DNA of 64,000 nucleotides, taken from the NCBI RefSeq assembly GCF_040412425.1, contig NC_089781.1, forward strand, positions 55,981,960 through 56,045,959, written 5' to 3'. Positions 42,690-52,652 of the stretch are shown here, piece after piece. Below the pieces are notes generated by a model that searched no databases, was not told the origin of the DNA, and saw only the letters and a list, made by a program, of their open reading frames with translations. Position numbers and translations under genes: made by a program. Numbering within the stretch: position 1 is the stretch's first letter; each line of letters begins with the position of its first letter. This DNA is from Macrobrachium rosenbergii. Taxonomy: Eukaryota; Arthropoda; Malacostraca; Decapoda; Palaemonidae.

Positions 42690-43330
42690 AGTAAGCCCCA
42701 TGGCCTCCAAGGTGAAAGCAATAAAAAAGTTCCCGACACCACAGACAATCAAGGCCCTTCAAGAGTTCCTCGGTATGGTAAACTACTATCGCTGATTCAT
42801 CCTAGGTATCTCCTGCATCATGTATCCCCTGACTGGAGTCCTGAAGGGCAAGCCAAAAACACTGACGTGGGGCACTCTGCAACAACAAGCATTCGAGGAG
42901 ACAAGGACAGCCCTTGCAATGCCACCACCTTAACATATCATAACCCCACCACTTCCCTGAGACTCACCACCGACGCCAGCAACATCGCCTGTGGAGCAGC
43001 ACTCAAGCAAGTAGTCGACGGTGCCCCCCCGCCTCTAGCCTTCTTCATTCGCAAGTTGTCACCAGCAGAGACCCGCTACAGTGCCTTTGACAGAGAGCTG
43101 CCCGCAATCTACCAGGCTGTGCGGTGCTTCAAATACCTGCTGGACGACACTCCATTCACCATCATCACGGACCACAAGCCCCTGGTGCATGCATTTACAA
43201 AGGTAGGCGACGCGTGGTCGGTGAGGCAGCAGTGGCACTTGGCCGCCATCTCCTAGTTTGGTTGCACCATCACCTACGTCCCTGGCAGGAAAAATCCAGT
43301 AGCTGACGCCCTGTCAAGGCTGGAAATCAA
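42690..43330 (+). pseudogene. Gypsy-1 RNase H domain
   Basis: Resumes after the solo LTR with 'PMASKVKAIKKFPTPQTIKA' and 'LQEFLGMVNYYR', followed by a TGA stop (42793). After the frame continues come 'LRLTTDASNIACGAALKQ' (Asp), 'RYSAFDRELPAIYQAVR' (Glu), 'FTIITDHKPLVHAF' (Asp), a TAG stop at 43254, and 'YVPGRKNPVADALSRLE' near 43275-43325 (last Asp). The catalytic residues are present; two stops and one frame change break it. Confidence 0.9.
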
Positions 43331-43425
43331 TTCCCTGCACCTCGGCATACACTACGAAGACTTAGCAAGGGAGCAAGCAGCAGACCTGGAAACACCAGCC
43401 TACAGGACAGCACTCAAGTGGGAGG

Positions 43426-44661
43426 ATGTGCCCTTGGGCGGTTCGGGCACAACGCTTCTCTGCGACACTAGCACTGGCTGCCCCTGCCCCATGTTTCATG
43501 CCTCGAGGAGGAAGCAGACGTTCAACATCATTCACGGCCTCTCCCATCCACCAGGGCGTGTGGCACGGCATCAGGAAGGATGCCAGCCAGTGGGAGAGGA
43601 GCTGTATCCCGTGCCAAACCAGCAATGTCACAAGGCACACAGAATCAGGAATTGGTGATTTCCCTCAACCTCGTCAGCGCTTCGGCCACATCCACATAGA
43701 CGTCGTCGGGCCTCTACCGCATTCTGGGGGCGCCAGGTACTTCCTGATGATCATAGACCGCTCCACTCGCCGGCCAGAGATGACACCTATGGAGGAGGCA
43801 TCAACAGCATCCTGCGCAGAGGCCCTCCTCTCCAGTTGGATCAGCTGCTTCGGGGTGCCAGACAGCATTACTACGGACAGGGGCTCAGCATTCCTGTCAG
43901 AACTCTGGGTCTCTCTGGGTACAACATTTCACAGCACAACGGCTTACAACCCCGTAGCAAATGGCATGGTAGAGAGGGCACACCACTCACTGAAGGCAGC
44001 TCTAATGGCATGTTGCACGCATGAAAACTGGAGGGCCCAACTCCCTTGGGTCCTGTTGGGTCTCCGCACCGCACTGAGGGCAGATGGTGACGTGTCCCCT
44101 GCAGAAAAAGTCTACAGAGAAACACTAGCTGTTCTGGGGGAATTCTTCCTGCTGTCAGCCAACGGCACAGACACCCTCCTCCCGAGGTTGAGGGAACTAG
44201 CACAGAAGTTTGTGCCCTGCCATAAGACCTTCATGGACAGAACCAACACCTACAGCCTGGCCGGCCTGGATTCCTGCAACTACGTCTTCGTCAGGATAGA
44301 CGCCTGTCGACTGCCCTTGACCAGGCCCTATAGGGGCCCTTACCGAGTCATTGACAGGACCCCTAAAGCGTATCTCATCGACGTCCACGGCCGGGAGGAT
44401 TGGGTTTCCATCAACAGGCTGAAACCAGCATTCCTTTTGGGGAGTGAAATCTGGAAGAAGGCAGGCAGATGTCCCAGGGTTCCCCCTCAAAATGCACCAG
44501 CAGACATACCCGCCACCCCACCAAGGAGGGGCCGTGGGTGCCCCAGAGGCCGCGCTGTGGCAGATTCAGCAGTTGACGTTGCCCCCCGCCCGCAGTTCTC
44601 GAAGAGAAGGGGTCTCCTACTCCCCAGTGCCTCCGTGATTAATGTTCATGTCATCCAATAA
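43426..44661 (+). CDS. Gypsy-1 integrase (411-codon open frame)
   Basis: The longest open frame of the element. The first about 60 codons are in the wrong phase relative to the zinc-binding region, whose last part 'WERSCIPCQTSNVTRH' (Cys-x2-Cys) follows. The catalytic core has 'HIHIDVVGPLPHSGG' (first Asp), 'SITTDRGSAFLSELW' (second Asp) and 'YNPVANGMVERAHHSLKAAL' (Glu), the D-D-E triad. After this come 'RAQLPWVLLGLRTA' and the C-terminal GPY module 'RPYRGPYRVIDRTPKAYLID'. It would insert the linear DNA copy into the genome. The end is a proline/arginine-rich tail. Confidence 0.9.
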   Translation: MCPWAVRAQRFSATLALAAPAPCFMPRGGSRRSTSFTASPIHQGVWHGIRKDASQWERSCIPCQTSNVTRHTESGIGDFPQPRQRFGHIHIDVVGPLPHSGGARYFLMIIDRSTRRPEMTPMEEASTASCAEALLSSWISCFGVPDSITTDRGSAFLSELWVSLGTTFHSTTAYNPVANGMVERAHHSLKAALMACCTHENWRAQLPWVLLGLRTALRADGDVSPAEKVYRETLAVLGEFFLLSANGTDTLLPRLRELAQKFVPCHKTFMDRTNTYSLAGLDSCNYVFVRIDACRLPLTRPYRGPYRVIDRTPKAYLIDVHGREDWVSINRLKPAFLLGSEIWKKAGRCPRVPPQNAPADIPATPPRRGRGCPRGRAVADSAVDVAPRPQFSKRRGLLLPSASVINVHVIQ

Positions 44662-44680
44662 TTATCTCTGTAATCATTGT

Positions 44681-44696
44681 CTTGGGGGGGAGTACT
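44681..44696 (+). other. Gypsy-1 polypurine tract
   Basis: 'ttggggggggagtact' immediately precedes the right LTR (44697). Position and purine content fit the plus-strand primer. Confidence 0.8.
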
Positions 44697-45016
44697 TGTA
44701 AAGACGTCAAACGCCTCTTCATTTCTGCATTAATCATGCCATGTATATTACCTGTTATTATTTCATATATTTTATGTATCTATCCATACGCATTATTGTC
44801 CGGCCTTTCCGCCGATGTATGTAACTACTTTGTACGTTTATTGTAACGCAAATTATTCTCATTTATATGTCATCTAACAAATGCAAATTCTTGTCCAAAT
44901 GCGTGACATGGGAATCCGCAGGTCAGGCACTTCCTTTCCATTTGCATTCCTCAATGTATAACTGGTTTCCGAGAAATAAATCAGTCATACCCAGACCTGT
45001 CTTCTTGAGCCTTACA
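44697..45016 (+). repeat. Gypsy-1 3' LTR (320 bp)
   Basis: Copy of 39766-40081, with TG...CA ends, followed by CTTT (45017-45020). Confidence 0.93.
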
Positions 45017-45020
45017 CTTT

Positions 45021-45670
45021 TCCAGACATTTGGTGGAAAGACCTAGTTGTGCTGCAGTGAAATTCCTCTGTTTCCATGATACATTTTCCTGTTCTGTTCT
45101 CCATTGTACCTTTTTCTGTTTTAAATATGAATGTTAGTTAACACCATTTCAGGTTATAATATATATATGTTTCTTTTAACAGGAATTCTGGTTTCGTCCT
45201 GTGAGGACGAATATTTTGGGAAGTGGTGTTATTCTTTTACATACTATATGACATTTATTGTGGTCTAGAATAATTATGACTTTATTACTTTATTTGGTGA
45301 CCAGGGTGTTATTCACTAGTATTAGCTGGTTTAGAATCGTTAACCTGAATGTTTGTGAACCAGAATTTCGTCTAGGGATGTTTCCCATTTGTAGCGAGTG
45401 GAATTCACTCCATTTCATGATCGTAGCTTTTGCTGAATCACTTTCGTAAAATTTGTAGATAAAGTCTAGTTTTGTACGTCAGTGTTTAATTCTAGTAGCC
45501 TTTGTTTAAGAATAGATTCAGTGAGAAAATTTGATAAAAGAGAAGGAATTTACTGACCCAGGGATGAGCCACGGCTACCAGAGACATCCTAGGGAAGTAA
45601 GATGGTTGATTCTGTTCTTAAAACAGATACAGCAATAAAAGATGACCCTATTTGACCTGGGGATAGGTAA
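45021..45670. other. Spacer, no gene recognised
   Basis: AT-rich unique sequence between the two LTR elements. The small frame 45258-45449 has no recognisable feature. Confidence 0.5.
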
Positions 45671-45672
45671 TT

Positions 45673-45675
<3 letters not shown>

Positions 45676-45758
<83 letters not shown>

Positions 45759-45824
45759 TATATATATATATATATATATCTGTATACAATATTATACATA
45801 TATATAACAATTATATATATATTA
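45676..45824. repeat. (CA)n-(TA)n microsatellite at the edge of Gmr1-1
   Basis: About 16-17 CA repeats, then (TA) with interruptions to about 45824. It runs straight into the left LTR of Gmr1-1, whose outer bases look partly eroded. Confidence 0.95.
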
Positions 45825-47068
45825 TATTGAAAAGCGTCCAGTGTCTGTTCTTCAAATCAAACCTGATATCTAAGTGCTTGTCCCGGAGTCTGAAGGCACC
45901 ATTTATATATGGGGGAAATGGTCTTGTGTCTGTTCTTCAAATCAAACCTGATATCTAAGTGCTTGTCCCGGAGTCTAGTGCACCATTTATATATGGTGAC
46001 CCCGGAGTGTCCAGTGTCTGTTCTTTAAATCAAACCTGGTATCTAAGTGCTTGATATTTGATTACCAAACTTACCATTTATTCAACAATTATAGTTACCT
46101 CACAAAAGCCAGACACCTGAACCCTCATCACACATACAAGACGACTGATTTCTCTAAAGGCAACAGTGATCCCCTATAAAACTTATCAATCATGAGGTAA
46201 AATCTAAGGGCGTCACTCCATTAACATTATAAAAGTTCAAGTATTTCCATTTATTTCATTTCCCTGGTTCGAGCTCACTTCAATTACTTGAAGGAAAACA
46301 TCTCACTTACCACTCTATCTCTAATTCAAATCAAAATTACTGGTGGGTCAATGAATGAAACCCTGATATAATATTTTAAATACAAAAATTTATTTCTAAA
46401 TTCAAAGATTATACATGACATTAACAGTCTCAGGGAAATTTATTATTACTTGAAAAATTGGATTAAATCTTGATTAATCATCAGTCAAAATTAAATCAGA
46501 AATTAATTTATTAATTAATCAAAAGGGTTATTCAAGAAGAATTTAAATTGTTAAATAACAAAACTTGATTGAAAAGAAATATACTGTAAGTAAATTAATT
46601 CCCACGTGTTAAACAAAATAAGGCAAATAAATCAATCATATAAAAATGTGGATACAAAAGACACAGAAGTATACTCTGCAAAAGATTAAATATCAAAAAA
46701 TGTAAAGCAAAAATTAAGGCAATAGCAAACACATCACATATATGTATAAAAGAAAAATTCTTCAAAAGATAAAGCATAAAACATATAACACAAAAAATAT
46801 TAAAAAAGTGAAAAGGTATCTTTACATATAACCACTGCAGATATTATTTTCAGTGCACTGAAACCCAATAATTATATTACAATACCTTGGTACCAAATGC
46901 TTCGTGTCTTTAACCAGGCGCCGTTACACACACACTTAATAAAATACACTGTTCAGATAACTCAGACACATTTACTAAGGAATTAAACAGTTAAAGGATA
47001 TGAGTGACCATCGTCTATCTAAATATCAATTATGTTAAAACAGGACATTTCGTAAAATCCCGAGAGCG

Positions 47069-47118
<50 letters not shown>

Positions 47119-47479
47119 GAGCGGAAAAATGCAGCTCCTTTTCACAATGCTTTTTGGTTTCTGAGTGTCGACTCCTCTGTATATGGGCGTCTATCTACGT
47201 GGTAGGTTTTTCCACAGTGTTTTGATCGCGTCCCAATGGAATGCATTACTTCAGCAGTTTTGAAAATGGACTAACAACCGCTCTCTATACAACGAACAAG
47301 GCTCTCAGTCTCTCTCAGCTCGACGCATACGTCGTCCTCTCAAACTACACAGAGTGCAATCATTTTACCTACGCTAACTCTTTTACGGTATACGCGTATC
47401 TGAACACAAAATCATAGTTATACAACAACTCACACATACACACGGGAGATTACTGCATTATGAAAACCACAGCATAAGA
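45825..47479 (-). repeat. Gmr1-1 3' LTR (1655 bp)
   Basis: Left copy on the map, 3' in element orientation. Matches 52653-54340. Contains a (GA)n run at 47069-47116 and an internal near-tandem repeat of about 93 bp at the left end ('gtgtctgttcttcaaatc' at 45840, 45928 and 46014). It lacks about 35 bp present in the other LTR near 53021-53055. Confidence 0.9.
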
Positions 47480-47491
47480 CTCCTCCCCCAA
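47480..47491 (-). other. Gmr1-1 polypurine tract
   Basis: On the - strand 'ttgggggaggag' lies between the RNase H stop and the 3' LTR, as expected for the plus-strand primer. Confidence 0.8.
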
Positions 47492-47494
47492 CGG

Positions 47495-48457
47495 TTATCC
47501 CGGGGTTGAATGCAACGATTCACAACGGGATAAGTAATCAGCAACCACGTTGTTCTTACCGGAGATATGCTTTACCTTAATATTATAGGGTTGCAAGCAC
47601 AGAGACCACCGAGTGAGTCTCTGGTTGTGATTCTTGATCCGCTGTGAAAACGTGAGTGGATTGTGATCGGACAGCACTAAAATCTCTTCATTCCTAGGTC
47701 TGTTCACATACACTTCAAACTTTTTCAATGCTGTGATTAAGGCTAGAGTTTCTTTTTCTATCGTGGAATACACTTTCTGATGCTTTTTCAGTTTTGAAGA
47801 CATGAAACATACAGGATGCAAAAATTCACTTTCATCTTCTTGAAGTAGTACAGCTCCAATTCCACAGTCAGAGGCATCAACTTGTATCACAAATTTCTTA
47901 TTGAAGTCTGGAGCCTGAAGAACTGGTCTTGAAGTTAAAATGGCTTTTACCTTCTCAAAGGATTCTTGACATTCTGTAGTCCAAACAAACTTAGCTTTGG
48001 GACTAGTCAAGTTGGTTAAGGGGGCTACTACAGCTGAGAAATTCGGGCAGAAACGTCGATAGAATCCTGCCATGCCTAAAAATCTCTGTAGCTGTTTTCT
48101 AGTAGTAGGTGGGGTAGCCTTATGGATACCCTCTACATTAGCATTTACTGGAGCGAGAAGGCCTTTCCCAACTTCAAACCCAAGATACTGCACAGTTGCC
48201 TTCCCAAACTCACTCTTCTCTAGGTTGACTGTTAGTCCTGCTTCCCTTAGTTTCTTGAAAACTTTCCTCAGGATCTTCAGATGTTCTTCCCATGTTGCAG
48301 AGTAAATGACTATGTCATCCAAATATACACCTACTCCTTCTATGGACCCTAGCAGTTGATCCATCACTCGCTGAAACGTTGCAGGTGCATTCATCAGACC
48401 AAATGGCAGAACAGTATACTGATAAAGTCCAAAAGGAGTAATAAAAGCTGACAGCAA
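47495..48457 (-). CDS. Gmr1-1 RT C-terminal half and RNase H (320 codons)
   Basis: Open frame. RT part: 'FGLYQYTVLPFGLMNAPATF', 'GVGVYLDDIVIYSATWEEHL' (YLDD, near 48310-48330) and 'LEKSEFGKATVQYLGFEV', then the thumb/linker 'RKQLQRFLGMAGFYRRFCPN'. RNase H: 'VIQVDASDCGIGAVLLQ' (Asp), 'YSTIEKETLALITALKK' (Glu), 'LVLSDHNPLTFSQRI' (Asp) and 'ISGKNNVVADYLSRC' (Asp). All catalytic residues are present. It is separated from the N-terminal RT half only by one TAG stop at 48457-48459, so a single base change divides it. The frame ends just before the polypurine tract. Confidence 0.95.
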   Translation of the reverse strand: MLSAFITPFGLYQYTVLPFGLMNAPATFQRVMDQLLGSIEGVGVYLDDIVIYSATWEEHLKILRKVFKKLREAGLTVNLEKSEFGKATVQYLGFEVGKGLLAPVNANVEGIHKATPPTTRKQLQRFLGMAGFYRRFCPNFSAVVAPLTNLTSPKAKFVWTTECQESFEKVKAILTSRPVLQAPDFNKKFVIQVDASDCGIGAVLLQEDESEFLHPVCFMSSKLKKHQKVYSTIEKETLALITALKKFEVYVNRPRNEEILVLSDHNPLTFSQRIKNHNQRLTRWSLCLQPYNIKVKHISGKNNVVADYLSRCESLHSTPG

Positions 48458-49050
48458 CTAAGCATTCTCATCTAAGGGAATTTGGTAGTATCCCTTCAAC
48501 AAGTCTATCTTGGAGACAAACTTGGCTTGCCCAACATTATCAAGTAACTGATCTATAAGAGGCAAGGGATAATTGTCAGCCACACTGATGGAATTCAGTT
48601 TCCTATAATCAGTACACATCCTAAATGAGCCATCCGGTTTCTTCACTAACACACATGGAGAACTGTAGTGACTTGAACTGGGTTCTGCTAATCCATGCTG
48701 TAACAAATATTCGACTTCTTTCTTCAAAACATCTCGATGATAAGGTGATAGGTGATAAGCTCTCTGTTTGAATGGTCTGCCATCTTCTTGGATCTTGATC
48801 TCATGCTTGATCAGATCAGTACGCCTAGGTACATCTGCAAACAGTTCTGTGAAGCTTCTAATCACTTCACACAACTCACCACCTTGCTCAACACTCAGAT
48901 GTTTCAGTTTATCCTCCAAATTTTCCAAAATTGAAGAATTATTCATCTTGCTTTCAGCTCCCAATTCATATCCATCGTCGTCTTCTGTAGTTGAAGTTGT
49001 CTGGGTTATTGACACAGTTTCCATTTTGGTTTCTGAGAAGTAAGGTTTTA
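48458..49050 (-). CDS. Gmr1-1 RT N-terminal half (188 codons)
   Basis: From about residue 45 there is 'ELFADVPRRTDLIKHEIKIQ', then 'PSSSHYSSPCVLVKKPDGSF', 'RMCTDYRKLNSISVADNYPL' and 'KFVSKIDLLKGYYQIPLDE' (first catalytic Asp). It stops at 48458 (TAG) in what should be continuous RT. Upstream (49050-49165) the integrase C-terminal GPY-like module is read in the same frame before the Met at 49024. That Met is therefore not a real start but an internal codon of pol. Confidence 0.93.
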
Positions 49051-49131
49051 AGAGGTTTACATGTACCTTCCTTTTTCGTCTTCGTCTTTCTGGTGTTTCA
49101 ATTACATAAGTTCTGTCACTTAACCTCTCAA

Positions 49132-49914
49132 TTATCTTGTAAGGACCTTGAAACTTGTTGGAAAGGGAAATCTCTTGACAGGTAAAAACACTAACACTTG
49201 CTGACCAACACTAAAACTTCTTAGCTTAGTCTTCTTATCATATCTCCTTTTCATTTTCTCTTGACTCAGTTTCAGATTTTCTAAAGAGAATTTTCTAATC
49301 TCTTCCAGTCTTTTCCTCAAGTTCTTTACATACTCTCCTCGGCCTTCCACTTGATTTTCTTCCCAATTTTCTGCAAGAATTTTCAACGGTCCTCTCACTT
49401 CTCTACCAAAAATCATCTCGTTAAGTGAACAACCCATGCTTTCTTGATAAGCATTCCTAATTTCAAATAACATCAATTGTACACCAACATCCCAGTCTCT
49501 GCCTGACTCAGAACAATACTTAGTCAGCATACTTTTCAATGTCTGGTGAAACCTTTCCAAGGCTCCTTGAGTCTCTGGGTGATACATAGTGGACAACTGT
49601 TGTTTCACTCCTAACAAGTTCATCACATCCTGAAACAGTTTGGAAGTAAAATTGGTTCCTCTATCACTTTGTACAATTTCAGGTATCCCAAACTTTGAGA
49701 AAAACTCCACTAGTTTCTCAGCAACTATCTTAGCAGATATGTTTCTAACAGGGATTGCCTCAGGATATCTTGTCACAGGACACATCACTGTTAACAGATA
49801 CTCATGACCCTTCTTCGTCTTCGGCAGTGGTCCAACCATATCTATAATCACCTTGCTAAAGGGTTCTCCTCTAACTTCTATAGGTTGTAGGGGGGGCTTT
49901 CTGAATGGTTTCAT
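49132..49914 (-). CDS. Gmr1-1 integrase core (260 codons)
   Basis: Catalytic core in order: 'FSKVIIDMVGPLPKTKKG' (first Asp), 'IVQSDRGTNFTSKLFQDV' (second Asp) and 'HPETQGALERFHQTLKSML' (Glu), a D-D-35-E type triad. Then 'EIRNAYQESMGCSLNEMIFG' and a basic, helical C-terminal region. The frame joins the gag-protease-integrase ORF (51820-49871) with a 44-bp overlap in another phase at a run of seven C/G (about 49890-49896). It ends with a frameshift near 49165, where the GPY module continues in the next frame. Confidence 0.95.
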   Translation of the reverse strand: MKPFRKPPLQPIEVRGEPFSKVIIDMVGPLPKTKKGHEYLLTVMCPVTRYPEAIPVRNISAKIVAEKLVEFFSKFGIPEIVQSDRGTNFTSKLFQDVMNLLGVKQQLSTMYHPETQGALERFHQTLKSMLTKYCSESGRDWDVGVQLMLFEIRNAYQESMGCSLNEMIFGREVRGPLKILAENWEENQVEGRGEYVKNLRKRLEEIRKFSLENLKLSQEKMKRRYDKKTKLRSFSVGQQVLVFLPVKRFPFPTSFKVLTR

Positions 49915-51820
49915 TTGGCTTTCCAGCTATCTGGCAGGTATGACACTCCCGACAGAACTTGCTAACATCTTTGTGAAGTCCAGGCCAGAAAAAATATTTC
50001 ATGGTCTTCTCCACAGTCTTCCTGATTCCCATATGTCCAGACTCATGAGCTACTGCTACTACTTGCTTCCTCAATGGATGTGGGATCAAAATTTGATGAT
50101 ATTCGCCCCATTCATCATCTCCTGGTATATCTGCAGGTCTATGCTTCCTCATTAGCAAACCTTCCTTCAGATAATAACAGGTAGGAGTTTGTTGCATCTC
50201 TTCTTGATCAACAACTCTGAAAAACAACTCAGCTAATGATGTATCCTTCTTCTGCAGTTCCATTAGCTTCTCCCTGGTCACCTGACCAACTTCAAGGGTT
50301 GAGCTCTCAATATCTGCTAACTCAGCTACTGTAGTTTCACTGTTATCTTCAGGAACATCTTGACTACTCAGAGTCTCTTCAGGGACGACAGCTTCTTCTT
50401 GGGAAACCTCTTCTTGATCAGCACTAGGGGAAGTATCATTTCTCTGGAACAACTCTTCTAAGCTCAATGATCCTTCTTGAGTGGGTAAATCCTCAGTCTC
50501 TTCACTTACAGGCATAATCCTCTTCATACTCCTAGTAGTCACACAGCTAGGAAATAGGTGGGGGTTATTCTTCTCCAAATCTACCGTAGCACTAATCCTC
50601 AATGGTTTATCTGTCACTATAGGACAAGGAACAAATGGCACACTACCAACTTCATTCCCTAACAGAACATGTACACCTTCAACAGCCAGTGAGTCCTTTA
50701 CAGCAAAATCAACATCTCCTGTCACTAATTCACATGACAGGTGTAAGCGGCATATAGGAGTTACCTCTTCTCCTCCTATACCCTTCAAAATAACAGAATC
50801 TTCTGTAAGATTCTCCTCCAACTGGGGGTGAGCACCACGGACTACCACACTATGGTTGCTCCCTGTATCACGTAACACCTTGACTGGTACCTGCACACTT
50901 CCTCCTGGAGTTGTCAGCGTACCCTCATAGATATATGGCTTAAAAGCCTCCACACTGCTCAGCCACTCACTGCTTGAAGTTACATTTCCACTGGTTGCTA
51001 AACATTCAGCTTGTTTAGTCTCAGTCTTCACTGGAGCTTGACTCCTCCCCACATTGTTCTTTGTAGTCTGTTTCACCTGGTCATTTCTTACTACTTGACC
51101 AACTGGTTTGGACTGCCAATGTGTCTGATGACACTCCCAACTGAAGTGTCCTGCTCTTCCACACTTGTAGCAGGCAACATTAGGCTTCTGTAAACTGCCT
51201 TGCAACATTATTATACGAGGATTTTGACATTTACCACTTGTAGGATTCCCATTAAACCTGCTCCTGAAATTTGGATGAGACCTAAAACCCGTGCGTTGAT
51301 TTGGGTACTTGACATTATAGTTCCTTCTGCTGCTTATGATGTTAAAGTCCTCGCTAAGTGTAGCAGCTTTGTCAAGTTTATTCACCTCTCTCTCTCTCAA
51401 ATAGGCTCTTATGTGTTCAGGAATTCCCCTAAGATATTGTTCAAGAACAACTAATTCTTCAAGATCTTCAAATGTTTTAACTTTAGCAGCCTCCAACCAT
51501 CGTTTAAAACATCTTCTCACTTTGTAGGCATAATCCAAGAAAGTTATCTGGTCATCCTTTCTCAAAGATCTGAATCTTTCATTATAATATTCAGTGGTCA
51601 TCTGGTAAACTTGTAGCACATTGTGTTTAAGTACCTTGTACTCTTTACACTGATCAGCTGATAAGGCTAAATAGGCACTTCTTCCTTTACCAATGAGAAC
51701 ACTCTGCAACAAGACTGACCATTTATCCTCTGGCCATCCCATTCCTGCAGCCACTTTCTCAAAGTGATCAAAAAACTCATCTGGAGCTTCTTCTGTAAAT
51801 TTTGGAATTAACTTCTGCAC
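49871..51820 (-). CDS. Gmr1-1 gag-protease-integrase zinc domain (649 codons)
   Basis: Residues 1-150 form an all-helical capsid domain like the SCAN fold ('FEKVAAGMGWPEDKWSVLLQ', 'YYNERFRSLRKDDQ', 'LEQYLRGIPEHIRAYL'). A CCHC zinc knuckle is at 217-230 ('CYKCGRAGHFSWEC'). Aspartic protease 'VLRDTGSNHSVVV' has DTGS at about 318-321. A long acidic Ser/Glu-rich linker is at 405-510. The integrase HHCC zinc domain, 'AHESGHMGIRKTVEKTMKY' then 'FCRECHTCQ', is at about 590-630. This is a gag-pol fusion in one frame. The first Met is internal; the true N-terminus is in the upstream frame (52414-51971). Confidence 0.95.
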   Translation of the reverse strand: MQKLIPKFTEEAPDEFFDHFEKVAAGMGWPEDKWSVLLQSVLIGKGRSAYLALSADQCKEYKVLKHNVLQVYQMTTEYYNERFRSLRKDDQITFLDYAYKVRRCFKRWLEAAKVKTFEDLEELVVLEQYLRGIPEHIRAYLREREVNKLDKAATLSEDFNIISSRRNYNVKYPNQRTGFRSHPNFRSRFNGNPTSGKCQNPRIIMLQGSLQKPNVACYKCGRAGHFSWECHQTHWQSKPVGQVVRNDQVKQTTKNNVGRSQAPVKTETKQAECLATSGNVTSSSEWLSSVEAFKPYIYEGTLTTPGGSVQVPVKVLRDTGSNHSVVVRGAHPQLEENLTEDSVILKGIGGEEVTPICRLHLSCELVTGDVDFAVKDSLAVEGVHVLLGNEVGSVPFVPCPIVTDKPLRISATVDLEKNNPHLFPSCVTTRSMKRIMPVSEETEDLPTQEGSLSLEELFQRNDTSPSADQEEVSQEEAVVPEETLSSQDVPEDNSETTVAELADIESSTLEVGQVTREKLMELQKKDTSLAELFFRVVDQEEMQQTPTCYYLKEGLLMRKHRPADIPGDDEWGEYHQILIPHPLRKQVVAVAHESGHMGIRKTVEKTMKYFFWPGLHKDVSKFCRECHTCQIAGKPNETIQKAPPTTYRS

Positions 51821-51970
51821 TCTTACTACATCAAATACAGGGTCTGAATCACCTTGAGTAGGGTTGGGTTAGAAGTTGTTACGGGCAATTCAGCTGTAGC
51901 TTTCAACCTTTCCATCTCTCTCTTGTGTCTAGCTATTTCTCTTTCTTCTTCTGCTATTTTTCTTAATTCT

Positions 51971-52414
51971 TCAGCAGCTTTCTCTTCTTCTCTTTCTTTT
52001 CTTTCTCGTTTTCTCTGTCTTCTCTTTCTCTTTCTGCCTGCATTTTTCTCTTTCAGCCTGCATTCTCTCTCTTTCAGCCTGCATCTTCAGCTTAATCAAA
52101 TTTGCTTCTGCTTCTAGACGTCTAAGCTCTGCTTCTGCATCACTTTTCTCTTTCTTTTGCCCATGTTTATGTATAAGTTCTGCCTCAGCTGCGTTCAACA
52201 ATTCTTGAGCTTCTCCGAGCTCTTCATCTATTTTACCAGAGTCCATCAATGCTTTGATTGCAATGAATTTTATTTGTGCCTTTACCATGTTGGCAGACAC
52301 CTGACCACCATATGCGACTGCTATCTCACTCCACTGTGCTTTAGTCAGAGTGATTTCAGATAACTCTTGGATGGAGGGATTTGCTAAAAACTCTTGAACA
52401 TCGAAGGGAGCCAT
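51971..52414 (-). CDS. Gmr1-1 gag N-terminal coiled-coil segment (147 codons)
   Basis: Starts at ATG 52414, 5'-most in the internal region. Residues 1-60 are 'APFDVQEFLANPSIQELSEI' followed by a Trp/Gln segment. Residues 75-147 are an almost continuous Glu/Lys/Arg/Ala heptad-like coiled coil ('AEAELRRLEAEANLIKLKMQ') ending in 'KTRKKRKRRRE'. The C/T-rich + strand at 51900-52090 is the reverse of this purine-rich coding stretch and is prone to slippage. A frameshift of this region into the 51820 frame is likely. Confidence 0.8.
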   Translation of the reverse strand: MAPFDVQEFLANPSIQELSEITLTKAQWSEIAVAYGGQVSANMVKAQIKFIAIKALMDSGKIDEELGEAQELLNAAEAELIHKHGQKKEKSDAEAELRRLEAEANLIKLKMQAERERMQAEREKCRQKEKEKTEKTRKKRKRRRESC

Positions 52415-52630
52415 CTCTCTCAGTTACCCAACTAATAATTCAATATGACAACAATTCAACACAATAAAATGCAAAAAACAATTATATGGTCACTATCCCA
52501 AAATGCAAAGAACAATTATATGGTCACTCTCCTCATAAAATAAAAGAACTGTATGGTCACTCTCCTAATAAAATATGTCCCTAACACCACCAGTATACAC
52601 CAGAGTGATATTTGTGATCTGTTTTCACAG

Positions 52631-52645
52631 GGTCTTGGGCACCAC
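52631..52645 (-). other. Gmr1-1 candidate primer-binding site
   Basis: On the - strand 'TGGTGCCCAAGACCC' lies seven bases downstream of the 5' LTR. TGG fits a tRNA CCA tail, but the gap to the LTR is unusual. Confidence 0.35.
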
Positions 52646-52652
52646 TTAAATA

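Larger units (their letters stand above)
39766..45016 (+). mobile_element. Gypsy-1: complete Ty3/Gypsy insertion (5.25 kb)
   Basis: Two LTRs (39766-40081 and 44697-45016) start TGTAAAG and end CTCACA or CTTACA. They are flanked by the 4-bp duplication CTTT (39762-39765 and 45017-45020). A primer-binding-site-like sequence follows the left LTR, and a G-rich polypurine tract precedes the right one. Coding order is gag, RT, RNase H, integrase, the usual Ty3/Gypsy order; there is no env-like ORF after integrase. The LTRs differ at roughly 8-9% of positions by eye, so the insertion is old. A solo LTR of another family (41587-42685) sits inside pol. Confidence 0.93.

Noticed and set aside
44662..44696. 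An env-like ORF that would make the Gypsy elements retrovirus-like.
   Set aside because: In Gypsy-1 only 35 bp separate integrase from the polypurine tract and LTR. In Gmr1-1 RNase H ends next to the polypurine tract. Neither has room for env.
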